In this document: positions 51,404 through 60,003 of the stretch, piece by piece
Position numbering within the stretch: the stretch's first letter is position 1
Layout of the letters: each line of letters opens with the position of its first letter
Assembly (NCBI GenBank): GCA_964507025.1
Contig: CAZDOK010000011.1
Coordinates: forward strand, 1 to 64,000
Direction of reading: 5' to 3'
DNA length: 64,000 nt
Source of the DNA: Amarobacter sp964507025
Lineage (GTDB): Bacteria > Chloroflexota > Dehalococcoidia > Tepidiformales > Tepidiformaceae
Made by a program: the position numbers and the translations under genes
Notes under the pieces: generated by a model
Told to the model about the DNA's origin: nothing
The model's input: only the letters and a program-made list of their open reading frames with translations
The model's database searches: none

Positions 51404-52054
51404 TTACGTGAGTTCCAGCAGCCCCTGCTCGGCCAGCAGGCGATTATAGGTGCGCACCAGCGCGTCGCCCTGGTAGGCGAATCCGCCACCAGGGTTGAAC
51501 GAGTAGTTGTAGGCGGCCCTCACGGCATATTCGCCGGTGTAGCCCGCCCGCTCGCCAGCGTGCCAGGCCTCCGCAAGCCCGCGCGCGGCTCTGTCAGCAT
51601 TCGCATCAGGGTCGAACCGGAGATCGCCCATCCCGTGTCCGTAGCCCTGGTCGTGCAGTTGGAACAGCCCAACCGAGTGGCCGGCGTCGCCGATGGCGTC
51701 GGGCCTGCCGCCGCTCTCAATGAGCATCACCGCCTTCAAGAAGAGCGGTGGCACGTTGTACTTCTGGCCGAGCCTGTTGAGCATGCCGTCCCACTGGTCC
51801 GGGTCGGCGGGAGCGTTCGAGCTGATCGGAGTGTGCGGCTCCACGTCCCTCGTCGAAGCCGCGGTGCCGGGCGTGGCCGGGCGCGCAGGCGCGCGCGGGA
51901 CGCTGCGGACGGGCCCCGGCTCGCCGGAAGGAGTAAGCAACCCGGAGAACGCTGCCGCGCCGGCAACTCCCCGGTTGCGAGCAAGCACTCCGGCCTCGTG
52001 CAACGAGACGTGCGCCCCTGAAGGGGCACCCGCGGCAGTCGGATCGATGGCCAT
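51404..52054 (-). CDS. Lytic transglycosylase (SLT domain) without signal peptide
   Basis: 216 residues. The C-terminal domain (about 95-205) is SLT-like: the catalytic Glu in L-K-A-V-M-L-I-E-S-G-G, S-V-G-L-F-Q-L, and A-x-Y-N-Y-S-F-N-P-G. It cleaves the glycan strand of peptidoglycan. The N-terminal 80 residues are Ala/Pro-rich with no hydrophobic signal. In a flagellated cell such a protein could be exported by the flagellar route or be a cargo of another system; this is inference. Confidence 0.82.
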   Translation of the reverse strand: MAIDPTAAGAPSGAHVSLHEAGVLARNRGVAGAAAFSGLLTPSGEPGPVRSVPRAPARPATPGTAASTRDVEPHTPISSNAPADPDQWDGMLNRLGQKYNVPPLFLKAVMLIESGGRPDAIGDAGHSVGLFQLHDQGYGHGMGDLRFDPDANADRAARGLAEAWHAGERAGYTGEYAVRAAYNYSFNPGGGFAYQGDALVRTYNRLLAEQGLLELT

Positions 52055-52147
52055 TCCCTTTCGAGCCTAGTACCGTTGCAGCCACCTGGCGCATCGGCAC
52101 CCGGACCGATTCGCGCCCGGCGAATCCCCGATCCCGGCGGTTCCCAG

Positions 52148-52654
52148 ATGGCCGAACAGCGAATTCCCGACCCCACCCTCATGGCACGCCTCCAGCTCAG
52201 CGTGAAAGGCGTCGACTGGGCCGCGTCGCTCGTCGCGCACAGGCAGCACGAACAGGTCGATGGCGAGTGGTCGGCACACCAGCACGTTGCCCATCTCATC
52301 GCGGTCGAGACCCACGTCTTTCAACCGCGCATTCGGGGGATGATCGACCAGGATCGGCCTGTCTTCGAACCCTGGGACGAAGAGGGCTTCATGGCGCACG
52401 TGTACCGTCCCGACGGTGAAATCGCAGACCTCGCCGACGAATTCATGCGCCAGCGTGAAGCGACCGTCGAGCTGTTCAAGTCACTCGCGCCGGAACAGTG
52501 GAAGCGCACCGGCGTCTGGCCCGCCGGCGAAGTCGACCTCGCGTGGGCGGCCGAGAAGTGCGTCGCCCACGCGCTGGAACACTTCGTCGCGCTCCTGAAC
52601 ATCCACCAGGACACCGAACACCTGCAGGCGCGGCGGTGGTTCGGCGAGGCGTGA
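52148..52654 (+). CDS. DinB-like four-helix protein
   Basis: 168 residues of the DinB/YfiT superfamily: W-S-A-H-Q-H-V-A-H-L (first metal histidines), a central helix V-E-T-H-V-F-Q, and H-A-L-E-H-F-V-A-L-L (last histidine). Members are metal-binding enzymes, some thiol-S-transferases. The ATG at 52148 follows a purine-poor stretch. It lies on the border of the AT-richer island that follows. Confidence 0.75.
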   Translation: MAEQRIPDPTLMARLQLSVKGVDWAASLVAHRQHEQVDGEWSAHQHVAHLIAVETHVFQPRIRGMIDQDRPVFEPWDEEGFMAHVYRPDGEIADLADEFMRQREATVELFKSLAPEQWKRTGVWPAGEVDLAWAAEKCVAHALEHFVALLNIHQDTEHLQARRWFGEA

Positions 52655-52758
52655 GCATCCTGACCGTTCAGCGGATTCCGACCAAGGAGGTGCTCTCGAA
52701 TGGAGAACTCGCGGCCGGAATCTTGTGCCGCCATAGCGTACCACCCCGACTCATCCGC

Positions 52759-53043
52759 TCACACGGCTCGGGAAGGATCCGCGGGCGAGCAACAATCGCG
52801 ATGGAGTGCGTACCATGCCCCTATAAGATGCGGATCCCTCTTGTGTCCCCATGCGCACTCGATCGCATCGCCCAATCGCTCCAACTCTCGATACACTGAA
52901 CTCCGGCTACGACACGCCAGTGAGGCAATGTCGGCGACACTGCTCCCGGAGCACCGGAGTTCGAGAAGCTGCCAACTGACGCCAGGGAGGTTTTGGAGGT
53001 GAGCTTCGCGAAGAGCTTCGAACGCGCCGTCACCAGCGATCAA
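52759..53043 (-). CDS. Small HTH regulator related to the 26-kb protein
   Basis: 94 residues. A helix-turn-helix of sigma-region-4/LuxR type (about 22-58): L-L-E-L-R-C-S-G-S-S-V-A-D-I-A-S-L then R-S-S-V-Y-R-E-L. The leading L-x-E-L-x-C is shared with the small regulator at 25963-26274. The likely start is a TTG at 53043. It is divergent from the aromatic-rich genes to its right, so it may control them. Confidence 0.5.
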   Translation of the reverse strand: MIAGDGAFEALREAHLQNLPGVSWQLLELRCSGSSVADIASLACRSRSSVYRELERLGDAIECAWGHKRDPHLIGAWYALHRDCCSPADPSRAV

Positions 53044-53080
53044 CTTCTTGTTTCCACCTTTCCACTCCTGCTATCCGCTG

Positions 53081-53272
53081 ATGATGAACCAGAACCCTCC
53101 GGACCATTCGGAGGCCCACGCATCGCGGCCAACGCCAGTTCAACACGTCTATACCATATCATCTGGCGGCATACAACACCCCACCGGGGGCGCATACACA
53201 TGGGACGTAGGGAAGAATTCCGGGACAGATTCTTGGAGTTTGGCACTTCGCGAAACCCGTGCCAAGCCTTAG
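53081..53272 (+). CDS. Short protein or truncated paralogue with G-x-Y-T-W-D motif
   Basis: 63 residues from tandem ATGs at 53081/53084. Polar, with no signal peptide. It contains G-G-A-Y-T-W-D-V-G-K-N-S-G, close to G-I-Y-T-W-D-S-W-W in the next gene, and the DNA around CACATGGGAC is shared. It may be a decayed first copy or a small peptide gene. The stop codon lies in the loop and 3' arm of a 12-bp hairpin. No ribosome site is evident. Confidence 0.4.
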   Translation: MMNQNPPDHSEAHASRPTPVQHVYTISSGGIQHPTGGAYTWDVGKNSGTDSWSLALRETRAKP

Positions 53273-53283
53273 CTTGGCACGGG
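53256..53283 (+). terminator. Perfect 12-bp hairpin spanning a stop codon
   Basis: Arms 53256-53267 and 53272-53283, loop CTTA. The small ORF stops (TAG, 53270-53272) inside it. No T-run follows, so it may act as an mRNA-end or processing structure between the two aromatic-rich genes rather than a terminator. Confidence 0.45.
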
Positions 53284-53317
53284 CGCGCAAGACCCAAACA
53301 AGAGGGCCTCCATCGCG

Positions 53318-53911
53318 GTGGCGGACGGGCCAGAAGACGGCCCGGAGGCACGAAGCGAGAGGCCATCCGAAGTGAAGCTAATGATCGATTCCCGCTTAAA
53401 CGCCAACAACGCGACGGCGAACGAAGAACGCGGACCCGTCACGGCATTCGGGGGCTATGGCAATCGCACCTTCTCAGCGTCAGGATGCAGCCCGTTCAAC
53501 TCCCAGGCTTGCCACTCCTTCAACACCGGCATCTACACATGGGACAGCTGGTGGCCCCCGTCCGATCACATGCGCGTCGAGTCCGGCGTCTCGAGACCTC
53601 GATGGTACGGAAGTACCCCGTGGAATCCTTATCTTATCCAGCTGCACACTACATTCAGTTGTAGCGGTCAATTTGTAAACATCAGCGTCCCGCCATCCCG
53701 GAGTTATTTCGGCACGTCAGCAACATACTATAATCCACCGGTGTACAACATTTGGAATCCGGATTTCTATTACCCGTATAATGTGTTTAGTTGTAGCGGA
53801 TTTCAACTGAGTAGCGTGCAACAAAGTGATCAGGCGTACGTTCAGTTGTATTCCAATACTAGCGCAATCCTCATCGCGCTAAGCGACTCAGAAGGGGTTG
53901 GTGCCTTCTGA
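53318..53911 (+). CDS. Aromatic- and Ser-rich protein, unknown
   Basis: 197 residues from the GTG at 53318, or 176 from the ATG at 53381. The body is rich in Tyr, Trp, Phe, Ser, Asn and Pro with several short repeats (F-S-A-S-G-C, F-S-C-S-G-Q, F-S-C-S-G-F) and six cysteines. This looks like an extracellular structural or adhesive protein, yet no signal peptide is visible at either start. Base composition is lower in GC than in the core genes. Possibly related in style to the secreted protein at 25427. Confidence 0.5.
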   Translation: MADGPEDGPEARSERPSEVKLMIDSRLNANNATANEERGPVTAFGGYGNRTFSASGCSPFNSQACHSFNTGIYTWDSWWPPSDHMRVESGVSRPRWYGSTPWNPYLIQLHTTFSCSGQFVNISVPPSRSYFGTSATYYNPPVYNIWNPDFYYPYNVFSCSGFQLSSVQQSDQAYVQLYSNTSAILIALSDSEGVGAF

Positions 53912-53943
53912 TAGGCTCACGAAAGATCAGTCTCGGCCTTGCA

Positions 53944-55524
53944 GTGATGGCGCTGAGCGCCATCACTGCAAGTGTTATCGCGGGTCGCTGCGCTCCGTCG
54001 GCACCCCTGAGTAAAGCTCTGCCTGAGCCCGACTATGCCTCCTTGCTAATCTACCTCGAGGCTCTCCGAACGCCATCGGGCGGCTATTCGTCGTCACCCC
54101 CTGTTCCGCTGCTGGACGTTCCATCGCTTCAAGAGACCTACTACGGCGCCCAGATTCTTTCGAGGACGTTGACCCCAGATGAAAGAACAACTCTCGGTTC
54201 GTTCGTGCTGCAGCATCGCGGCGACGATGGATGCTTCACCTCCAGGGCGGACGCCGGAGACCCCTCCCTCTTCGCGACGGCGACGCTGACAGCCCTCGGG
54301 CAAAACGACGGGAAAACCGATCTCGCTCAGTGTCTCTCCGACGTTCCCTTGGGACCATACCCCGTCGAAGCCCCCTTGCGCAGACTGCAGATCAGTGCCG
54401 CGATGGGCCTGGACGCCTCGTCGGCGGATGTGGCCGCCGTGGCTGCGGACGTGACTGCCCGAGCCTATTCTGACGAGGCCGTCGTCTTCGCCGGTTCGCT
54501 GGCTCGCACGAGCGCGTGGTGCCCAGATGATGGCGGAACTCTCCTGGGACGGGCCACTGCAGAATTCGACCAAGCACTGCACGTTGGCAACCCCGTGACT
54601 AGCGGGCTCTGGGCGGAGGCATGGCGCCCCTTATTCATCTGTGCCGGACGCCCCGCCGATGCCATTCCACCCGCGCTGACGGCCAACGCCGATCGTCTTG
54701 CCTCCTTTCCGCAAGGGCTTCAGTTAGTGTCGGAACTGTGGCTGGCAAACATCGCGTACCCTTCGCGCCTACAGATTGAGAAAGTTGCGCGAAGCCGAAT
54801 GCTCCCGTCAGGCGGATTTGCTACAGTATGGCCGGACCAGGCAGACCTCTCCGCGACATATCACTCAGTGCTTATTCGGTCGGCTTTACAAGATCCCGGA
54901 CTTCTTACCGACGTGCGCTTGCAGGATTACTCTACCAGGCTACTTGTCAGGCTACTCGGCAGTCTCCAAACATCATCTGCTTCAGAAGTATATATGGGGA
55001 GCGTCCTGGCGAGTATAAGCGGTACGACTTTTGCCATTTCAGAATCCACGCTTTTAGAAGCATTTCTTCCTCGTTTATCATCTTTATCTGCTGTCGACTT
55101 GCTAATGTTAGATCACATCGTTCGAAGGTTCTTCGGCCATAGTGTAAGTTCCATTGAGGCGGCTCTGGCTGACTCTGTGTCCGGTATATCCAATGACTGT
55201 ACCGAGACTTTTGCGCTAATCCGTCGCGTTGTTCAAGAATTACACAATGAGCATCATGAACAGTGCCGAACCGCGTGGTCTGGGGATTCAAATTACTCTG
55301 CAGAAATCTTCTACTATCTGAGCTTAGTCGATGAGTTGAACTACCACGGTGGGCAATGGGTAAAGTTCGCGGCCTTACACTCAGGTGCTTTCGGAGCACT
55401 TACGGCGCGTTCTGGTGCACTCATTCCTGACTTGGTCAACACTTGCATAATGCTACAAATCACTCAGCCCGCAACTCAGGCCAAACCCAAAGCTCCGCTG
55501 GATGCGGGTCTATGCCAACACTGA
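53944..55524 (+). CDS. Secreted-type protein with prenyltransferase-like (alpha/alpha-toroid) repeats
   Basis: 526 residues. After a hydrophobic N-terminus come at least three repeats of the toroid type: P-S-G-G-Y followed by S-L-Q-E-T-Y-Y-G-A; G-D-D-G-C-F followed by D-P-S-L-F-A-T-A-T; P-S-G-G-F followed by D-L-S-A-T-Y-H-S. This is the G-G-F...T-Y pattern of prenyltransferase/squalene-cyclase barrels. No catalytic D-D or zinc motif was found, so a binding role is as likely. The frame is open upstream of the GTG, and the preceding codons (R-K-I-S-L-G-L-A-V) would improve the signal peptide. Its last 800 bp are markedly AT-rich. Confidence 0.55.
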   Translation: MMALSAITASVIAGRCAPSAPLSKALPEPDYASLLIYLEALRTPSGGYSSSPPVPLLDVPSLQETYYGAQILSRTLTPDERTTLGSFVLQHRGDDGCFTSRADAGDPSLFATATLTALGQNDGKTDLAQCLSDVPLGPYPVEAPLRRLQISAAMGLDASSADVAAVAADVTARAYSDEAVVFAGSLARTSAWCPDDGGTLLGRATAEFDQALHVGNPVTSGLWAEAWRPLFICAGRPADAIPPALTANADRLASFPQGLQLVSELWLANIAYPSRLQIEKVARSRMLPSGGFATVWPDQADLSATYHSVLIRSALQDPGLLTDVRLQDYSTRLLVRLLGSLQTSSASEVYMGSVLASISGTTFAISESTLLEAFLPRLSSLSAVDLLMLDHIVRRFFGHSVSSIEAALADSVSGISNDCTETFALIRRVVQELHNEHHEQCRTAWSGDSNYSAEIFYYLSLVDELNYHGGQWVKFAALHSGAFGALTARSGALIPDLVNTCIMLQITQPATQAKPKAPLDAGLCQH

Positions 55525-55688
55525 TCCTGATTTCCAGCCCCTTTTGGCGGAAGTAGTGGCATGGCGGCGCCACGCATGTGGCGTACCACGGCCGTCCGGC
55601 CGCCGAACCCTCAGCCTCGTGGTCGTTTCCAATCGCGTGCCCGGTCGCCCATGATGGGATACCAACTTCATTCCGGGGAGGCCGCACG

Positions 55689-56255
55689 ATGACCGACGAA
55701 CTCTTTGGTGAGAGGGGTCGCGCCCTTGAGGAGGAGTTTTTCAAGCGGCAGAACGCGGAGCTCCTCGCCGCAATGCGGGCCAAGCTCGAGACCGAGCACC
55801 GGAAGGCAGAGCTCCGGAAGAACACTGGCATCGAAGACGACCGCGTCCTCCAGCACCTCATCGACAGCGGCATGACGCCCGCGACCCTCACCGCCACCGC
55901 GCTCGTGCCGCTCGTCGCCGTCGCCTGGGCGGATGGCCGCCTCGAAGAGGTCGAGCGTACTCACGTCCTCCGCTATGCACGCACGCTCGACATGAGCGAG
56001 GAGGCGAACAGCCTGCTCGCCCACTGGCTGGAAACTCGGCCTGGACCGGGCCTGTTCGATACCTGGGCGGAGTACGTGAAGAGCATCCTCCCGGTCCTCG
56101 ACCCCGCCGCCCGCGAACAGCTCCGGTCCAGCACGCGCACCCGCGCCGAGGCCGTCGCCGATGCGGCGGCCGGCGAGCCCTACGGTGTCGGCCGCCGCAT
56201 CTCGGACGAAGAGCGGAAGGTGCTCGACCTCATCGAGGCTGCGTTCAGGAGTTAG
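55689..56255 (+). CDS. TerB-like acidic protein
   Basis: 188 residues. A charged coiled N-terminus (about 1-50) is followed by a TerB-like helical domain with V-A-W-A-D-G-R-L-E-E-V-E-R near residue 80, the acidic A-D-G-x4-E signature of the TerB superfamily. Such domains bind metal ions at membranes or in stress complexes. The ATG follows GGGGAGG. 123 nt upstream of yifB; function otherwise unknown. Confidence 0.6.
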   Translation: MTDELFGERGRALEEEFFKRQNAELLAAMRAKLETEHRKAELRKNTGIEDDRVLQHLIDSGMTPATLTATALVPLVAVAWADGRLEEVERTHVLRYARTLDMSEEANSLLAHWLETRPGPGLFDTWAEYVKSILPVLDPAAREQLRSSTRTRAEAVADAAAGEPYGVGRRISDEERKVLDLIEAAFRS

Positions 56256-56378
56256 GCGTCGCGACCGATAGCCTCCGCGGCACCGGAGGTATGCTGCGGA
56301 CAACGCCCCGACTCGCAGCCGAGACCCGTTCTTCGCCAATCGGTTGACCCCCTCCCGCCACCGGCCCAGAATCGCCCC

Positions 56379-57908
56379 GTGCTCGCGAAGGTCCTCAGTT
56401 GCGCGGTTGTGGGGCTCGATGGCGAACTCGTCGATGTCGAAGTCGACATCTCGCGCACGCAGCTTCCGTCCACGACGGTGGTGGGCCTGCCCGATACCGC
56501 CGTACAGGAGTCCCGCGAGCGCGTCCGCTCCGCCATCCGCAATAGCGGGCTCACCTGGCCGGTCAACAGCCGGGTGACTATCAACCTCGCCCCGGCCGAC
56601 CTCCGCAAGGAGGGCCCCGCCTATGACCTGCCCATCGCGACCGGCATCCTCCTCGCCTCGGGACAGGTTGTCGCCGATGTCGAAGACGCGGTCTTCATCG
56701 GCGAGCTCGCCCTCACGGGCGACGTCCGGCCGGTCCGCGGGCTCTTGCCGATGGTGATGCTGGCGCGCGACCGGGGCATCAGGCGGGCATTCGTGCCGGT
56801 CGAGAACGCCGCCGAGGCCAGTCTCGTTCGGGACATCGCGGTCTACCCTGTCCCGAGTCTCGCCGCGCTGGCGGCTCACCTCCTCGGGGCAGTTCCCCTC
56901 GATCGCCGTGAAACCGCACCGCAAGCACAACCCGACGACGTCAGCGGTGGGCTGACCGACTTCGCCGACATCGTCGGGCAAGAGCATGTGAAGCGCGCGC
57001 TCGAGGTCGCCGCTGCGGGTGGTCACAACGTAGTGATGAAGGGGCCGCCAGGCAGCGGCAAGACCCTGCTGGCGCGCGCCGTGCCGTCGATCCTCCCTCC
57101 GCTCACGAGCGAGGAAGCCATGGAAGTGACACGGATCTACAGCGTCGCCGGGCTCCTTGGCAGCGGGCCCGGCCTGGTCACCACGCGGCCGTTCCGGGCG
57201 CCCCACCATACGATCTCGAACGCCGGGCTGGTTGGCGGCGGCTCGGTCCCACGCCCTGGAGAAATCACTCTCGCCCACCGCGGGGTCCTTTTCCTCGACG
57301 AACTGCTCGAGTTCGATCCGCGCGTCCTCGAAATGCTGCGCCAGCCCCTCGAAGACAAGACGGTGACCATCAGCCGGGCAAAACAGGCGGTCACCTTCCC
57401 GGCGAGCTTCATCCTCTGTGCCGCCCTCAACCCGTGCCCGTGCGGCTTTTATGGCGACCCCGAGCGCGACTGCGTCTGCCCACCTGCCCATGTGAGCCGT
57501 TACCAGCGCCGCCTCTCGGGCCCGCTCATCGACCGCATCGACCTGTTCACCGACGTGCCCCGGGTGCCGTTCGAGAAGCTCGCGAGCGTTGCGCGCGGCG
57601 AGCCCTCCGAGGCGGTGCGCGCCCGCGTCGCCCGGGCACGGGCGGTCCAGGCCGAGCGCTTTGCGAACAGTGCCACCCAGGTCAACGGCGAGATGACGCC
57701 GCCGGAGGTCCGCGACCACGCGCAGAAGCAGCTCGCCGATGGCGCGGCCGATGTCCTCAAGCTTGCGGTCGACCGCCTGAACCTGTCGGCACGGGCGTTC
57801 CACCGGCTCCTCAAGGTCGCGCGAACGATTGCCGACCTCGACGGGAGCGAGCGAATCGAGACGGCCCACATGGGCGAAAGCATCCAGTACCGGGCTCGCA
57901 TCGAGTGA
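56379..57908 (+). CDS. comM: YifB/ComM family Mg-chelatase-like AAA+ ATPase
   Basis: 509 residues. An N-terminal Lon-protease-like S5 fold (A-V-V-G-L-D-G-E-L, T-I-N-L-A-P-A-D-L-R-K-E-G) precedes an AAA+ domain with Walker A G-P-P-G-S-G-K-T near residue 223 and Walker B L-F-L-D-E-L-L-E-F. A zinc-like C-P-C-G-F-Y-G-D-P-E-R-x-C-x-C loop follows. ComM is a branch-migration helicase used in natural transformation. GTG start; the stop overlaps the next gene's GTG. Confidence 0.93.
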   Translation: MLAKVLSCAVVGLDGELVDVEVDISRTQLPSTTVVGLPDTAVQESRERVRSAIRNSGLTWPVNSRVTINLAPADLRKEGPAYDLPIATGILLASGQVVADVEDAVFIGELALTGDVRPVRGLLPMVMLARDRGIRRAFVPVENAAEASLVRDIAVYPVPSLAALAAHLLGAVPLDRRETAPQAQPDDVSGGLTDFADIVGQEHVKRALEVAAAGGHNVVMKGPPGSGKTLLARAVPSILPPLTSEEAMEVTRIYSVAGLLGSGPGLVTTRPFRAPHHTISNAGLVGGGSVPRPGEITLAHRGVLFLDELLEFDPRVLEMLRQPLEDKTVTISRAKQAVTFPASFILCAALNPCPCGFYGDPERDCVCPPAHVSRYQRRLSGPLIDRIDLFTDVPRVPFEKLASVARGEPSEAVRARVARARAVQAERFANSATQVNGEMTPPEVRDHAQKQLADGAADVLKLAVDRLNLSARAFHRLLKVARTIADLDGSERIETAHMGESIQYRARIE

Positions 57909-58486
57909 CCGGAGACGAGGAGATCCTGCGCTGGCTGCGCGACGTCGCCGGTGTTCTCGAACCGCGCCGGGTGGTCCGCCGCTCGGCCTCGTCCATCCTC
58001 GTCTCGAAGTTCGACGAGGGGTTCGCGGCGAGGCTGCACGAAACGGTCGACCGCCTGCCCGTGATGTTCGACTCCGACGCGGTGGCGGCGCGCTTCGCGG
58101 AGCTGGTTGGTGACGACCCCGCGCTGACGCGCGCGGAGGCCTGGCGCCTGGCGATCACGGCGCTCATCCGAGAGGCAGCCGAACGCCAGGGCCTCCACCC
58201 CGACGCCGTGGCAGAGGTCCGCGCCGGAGTGGACTCCGTCGCGGCGCTGGTCGATACGATCCTCTGGACCAGCCCCTCCGGGCCCGAGCCGAGCCCGCCG
58301 GAGCCATCGGAGCTGGAAGCCTACCGGGACACCCGCGCACGGATGGACGCGGAACGGGGGATCTTCACGCGCTACTACGGCAGCTTCGAGGGCGTGCCGG
58401 TGGAGAACCACTGCCCGGGCTCGCAAGTTGCCCGGCGGTTGCTCGCGCAGGCGTGGGCCATCTGCACGGGCGAGGAGCCGGCCTAG
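57905..58486 (+). CDS. Unknown protein coupled to comM
   Basis: 193 residues from the GTG at 57905 (GTGA overlap with comM). Mostly helical and acidic with no recognised motif. A C-terminal segment F-T-R-Y-Y-G-S-F-E-G-V-P-V-E-N-H-C-P-G is the most distinctive part. No signal or membrane helix. Coupling suggests a DNA-processing or regulatory link. It shares a palindromic CTAG stop with the convergent MocR gene. Confidence 0.6.
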   Translation: MTGDEEILRWLRDVAGVLEPRRVVRRSASSILVSKFDEGFAARLHETVDRLPVMFDSDAVAARFAELVGDDPALTRAEAWRLAITALIREAAERQGLHPDAVAEVRAGVDSVAALVDTILWTSPSGPEPSPPEPSELEAYRDTRARMDAERGIFTRYYGSFEGVPVENHCPGSQVARRLLAQAWAICTGEEPA

Positions 58487-59961
58487 CGGCCCGCGGCACG
58501 GGCCACCTCGGCGAGGATGGCGATGCCCTGGCGGATATCGTCCACGGTCAGGCTCGAATACCCCATCAGGAAGGTGGCACCAGGCGGCGGTTCGGTCATG
58601 AAGTAGGGCCGGGCGTTGTAGATGCCGACGCGCCGATCGCGCGCCTGTTCGACGAAGGTGCCGGCATCGCGGACCCCGGCCAGGTTGACCAGCACGTGCA
58701 TCCCGCTCTCGCTCCCAGAGACGAGGGCCTGGTTGCCGAAGTGCAGATCGAACGCCTCCATGAGCGCCGACCGGCGCTGTTCGTACACCTTGCGCATGCG
58801 CCGCAGGTGGCGCTCGAAATGGCCCTCATCGATGAAGAGCGCGAGGACCGCCTGGTAGAGCAGGGCGACGTGGCGGTCGGTGAGCCACTTCGCGCCGGCG
58901 ATGGCGGGCTGGAGGGCGGGAGGGGCGACCATGTAGCCGAGGCGCAGCGCTGGCAGGAGGACCTTCGAGAGCGTGCCGGTGTAGATGACGCGCCCGGCTT
59001 CGTCGAGTCCCTGGAGGGCGGCGAGCGGCCGGCCCTCGTAGCGGAACTCGCTGTCATAGTCGTCTTCGATGACGTAGGCGCCGCGACGCGCGGCCCACTC
59101 GAGCAGCTCGAGCCGCCGCGTTGCTGACATGACCGCGCCCGAGGGGAACTGGTGCGAGGGGGTGACGTAGACCAGCTTCGCCGCGCCGGGCAGGTCGCCA
59201 ACGCGTATGCCCTCGCGGTCGACGGCGACTGGCACGAGCCGGGCACCGGCCGCGGCGAACACAGCGCGAGCCCCCGGATAGCCCGGCTCCTCCATGGCGA
59301 CCACATCGCCGGCGTCGATGAGCACGCGCGCGGCGAGGTCGAGGGCCTGCTGCGAGCCGTTGACCACGAGCACCTGGCCGGCGTTGCAGCGAACGCCGCG
59401 GGAGCGCTGGAGGTAGCGGGCGAGCGATTCGCGGAGCTGGGGCAGCCCCTCTGTCGGGCCGTAGCCGAGGAGGTCGCGCGGCGGATAATCGAGCACGCGC
59501 TTGGTCAGGGTGCGCCAGGCGTCCATGGGGAACTCATCGAACGAGGGGGTGCCATAGCGGAACTCGTAGGCACTCTGGCGCGAGCGGTCCTCGGCGATCT
59601 GGGCGGGGATTTCGCCTTCGAGGACGCGCCGGCCGAAGGCGCCGAGCCCGGGTATCGCGGCATCGGGGACGGCCGCCGGGGGCGTGAGGGCTTCGGCCCG
59701 GAAGGCGCGGTCGGGCAGGTCGGGCGCGACGAATGTGCCGGAGCCGTGCCGCGCGGCCAGGTAACCCTCGGCGATGAGCTGTTCGTAGGCTTCGAGGACC
59801 GTGTTGCGGGCGAGGCCGAGGTTGCGCGCGAGGGTGCGGGTGGGGGGCAGCCGCTCGCCCGGGCGGAACCTGCCGCCGAGGATGCCCTCGCGGATGGCTT
59901 CGGCCAGCCGCTGGTAGGCGGGACGGCCCGAACCGGATGGAAGGTCGATGACGACGTCCAA
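58483..59961 (-). CDS. MocR/PdxR-type GntR regulator with aminotransferase domain
   Basis: 492 residues. An N-terminal GntR winged helix (about 15-78, R-P-G-E-R-L-P-P-T-R-T-L-A) joins a class I aminotransferase-like PLP domain with the Schiff-base lysine in Y-T-G-T-L-S-K. These regulators sense PLP or amino-compound ligands and often control pdxST or gab genes. No such target is adjacent: the upstream 819 bp are non-coding. TTG start. A palindromic element lies 24-42 bp upstream. Confidence 0.88.
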   Translation of the reverse strand: MDVVIDLPSGSGRPAYQRLAEAIREGILGGRFRPGERLPPTRTLARNLGLARNTVLEAYEQLIAEGYLAARHGSGTFVAPDLPDRAFRAEALTPPAAVPDAAIPGLGAFGRRVLEGEIPAQIAEDRSRQSAYEFRYGTPSFDEFPMDAWRTLTKRVLDYPPRDLLGYGPTEGLPQLRESLARYLQRSRGVRCNAGQVLVVNGSQQALDLAARVLIDAGDVVAMEEPGYPGARAVFAAAGARLVPVAVDREGIRVGDLPGAAKLVYVTPSHQFPSGAVMSATRRLELLEWAARRGAYVIEDDYDSEFRYEGRPLAALQGLDEAGRVIYTGTLSKVLLPALRLGYMVAPPALQPAIAGAKWLTDRHVALLYQAVLALFIDEGHFERHLRRMRKVYEQRRSALMEAFDLHFGNQALVSGSESGMHVLVNLAGVRDAGTFVEQARDRRVGIYNARPYFMTEPPPGATFLMGYSSLTVDDIRQGIAILAEVARAAGR

Positions 59962-59984
59962 GGCCCAACTTTACCAGCACGAAT

Positions 59985-60003
59985 TGGCTCTGTTGAAGTG
60001 CCA
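59985..60003. promoter_or_regulatory. Candidate MocR operator
   Basis: TGGCTCTGTTGAAGTGCCA: arms TGGC(T/A)CT and AG(T/A)GCCA around five bases, 24-42 bp upstream of the MocR-type start. Suits autoregulation. Confidence 0.4.

Noticed and set aside
52993..53664. 223-codon plus-strand frame across the small ORF and the aromatic-rich gene
   Set aside because: Arg-rich composition, overlaps two other candidate genes in other frames, and has no recognisable domain.
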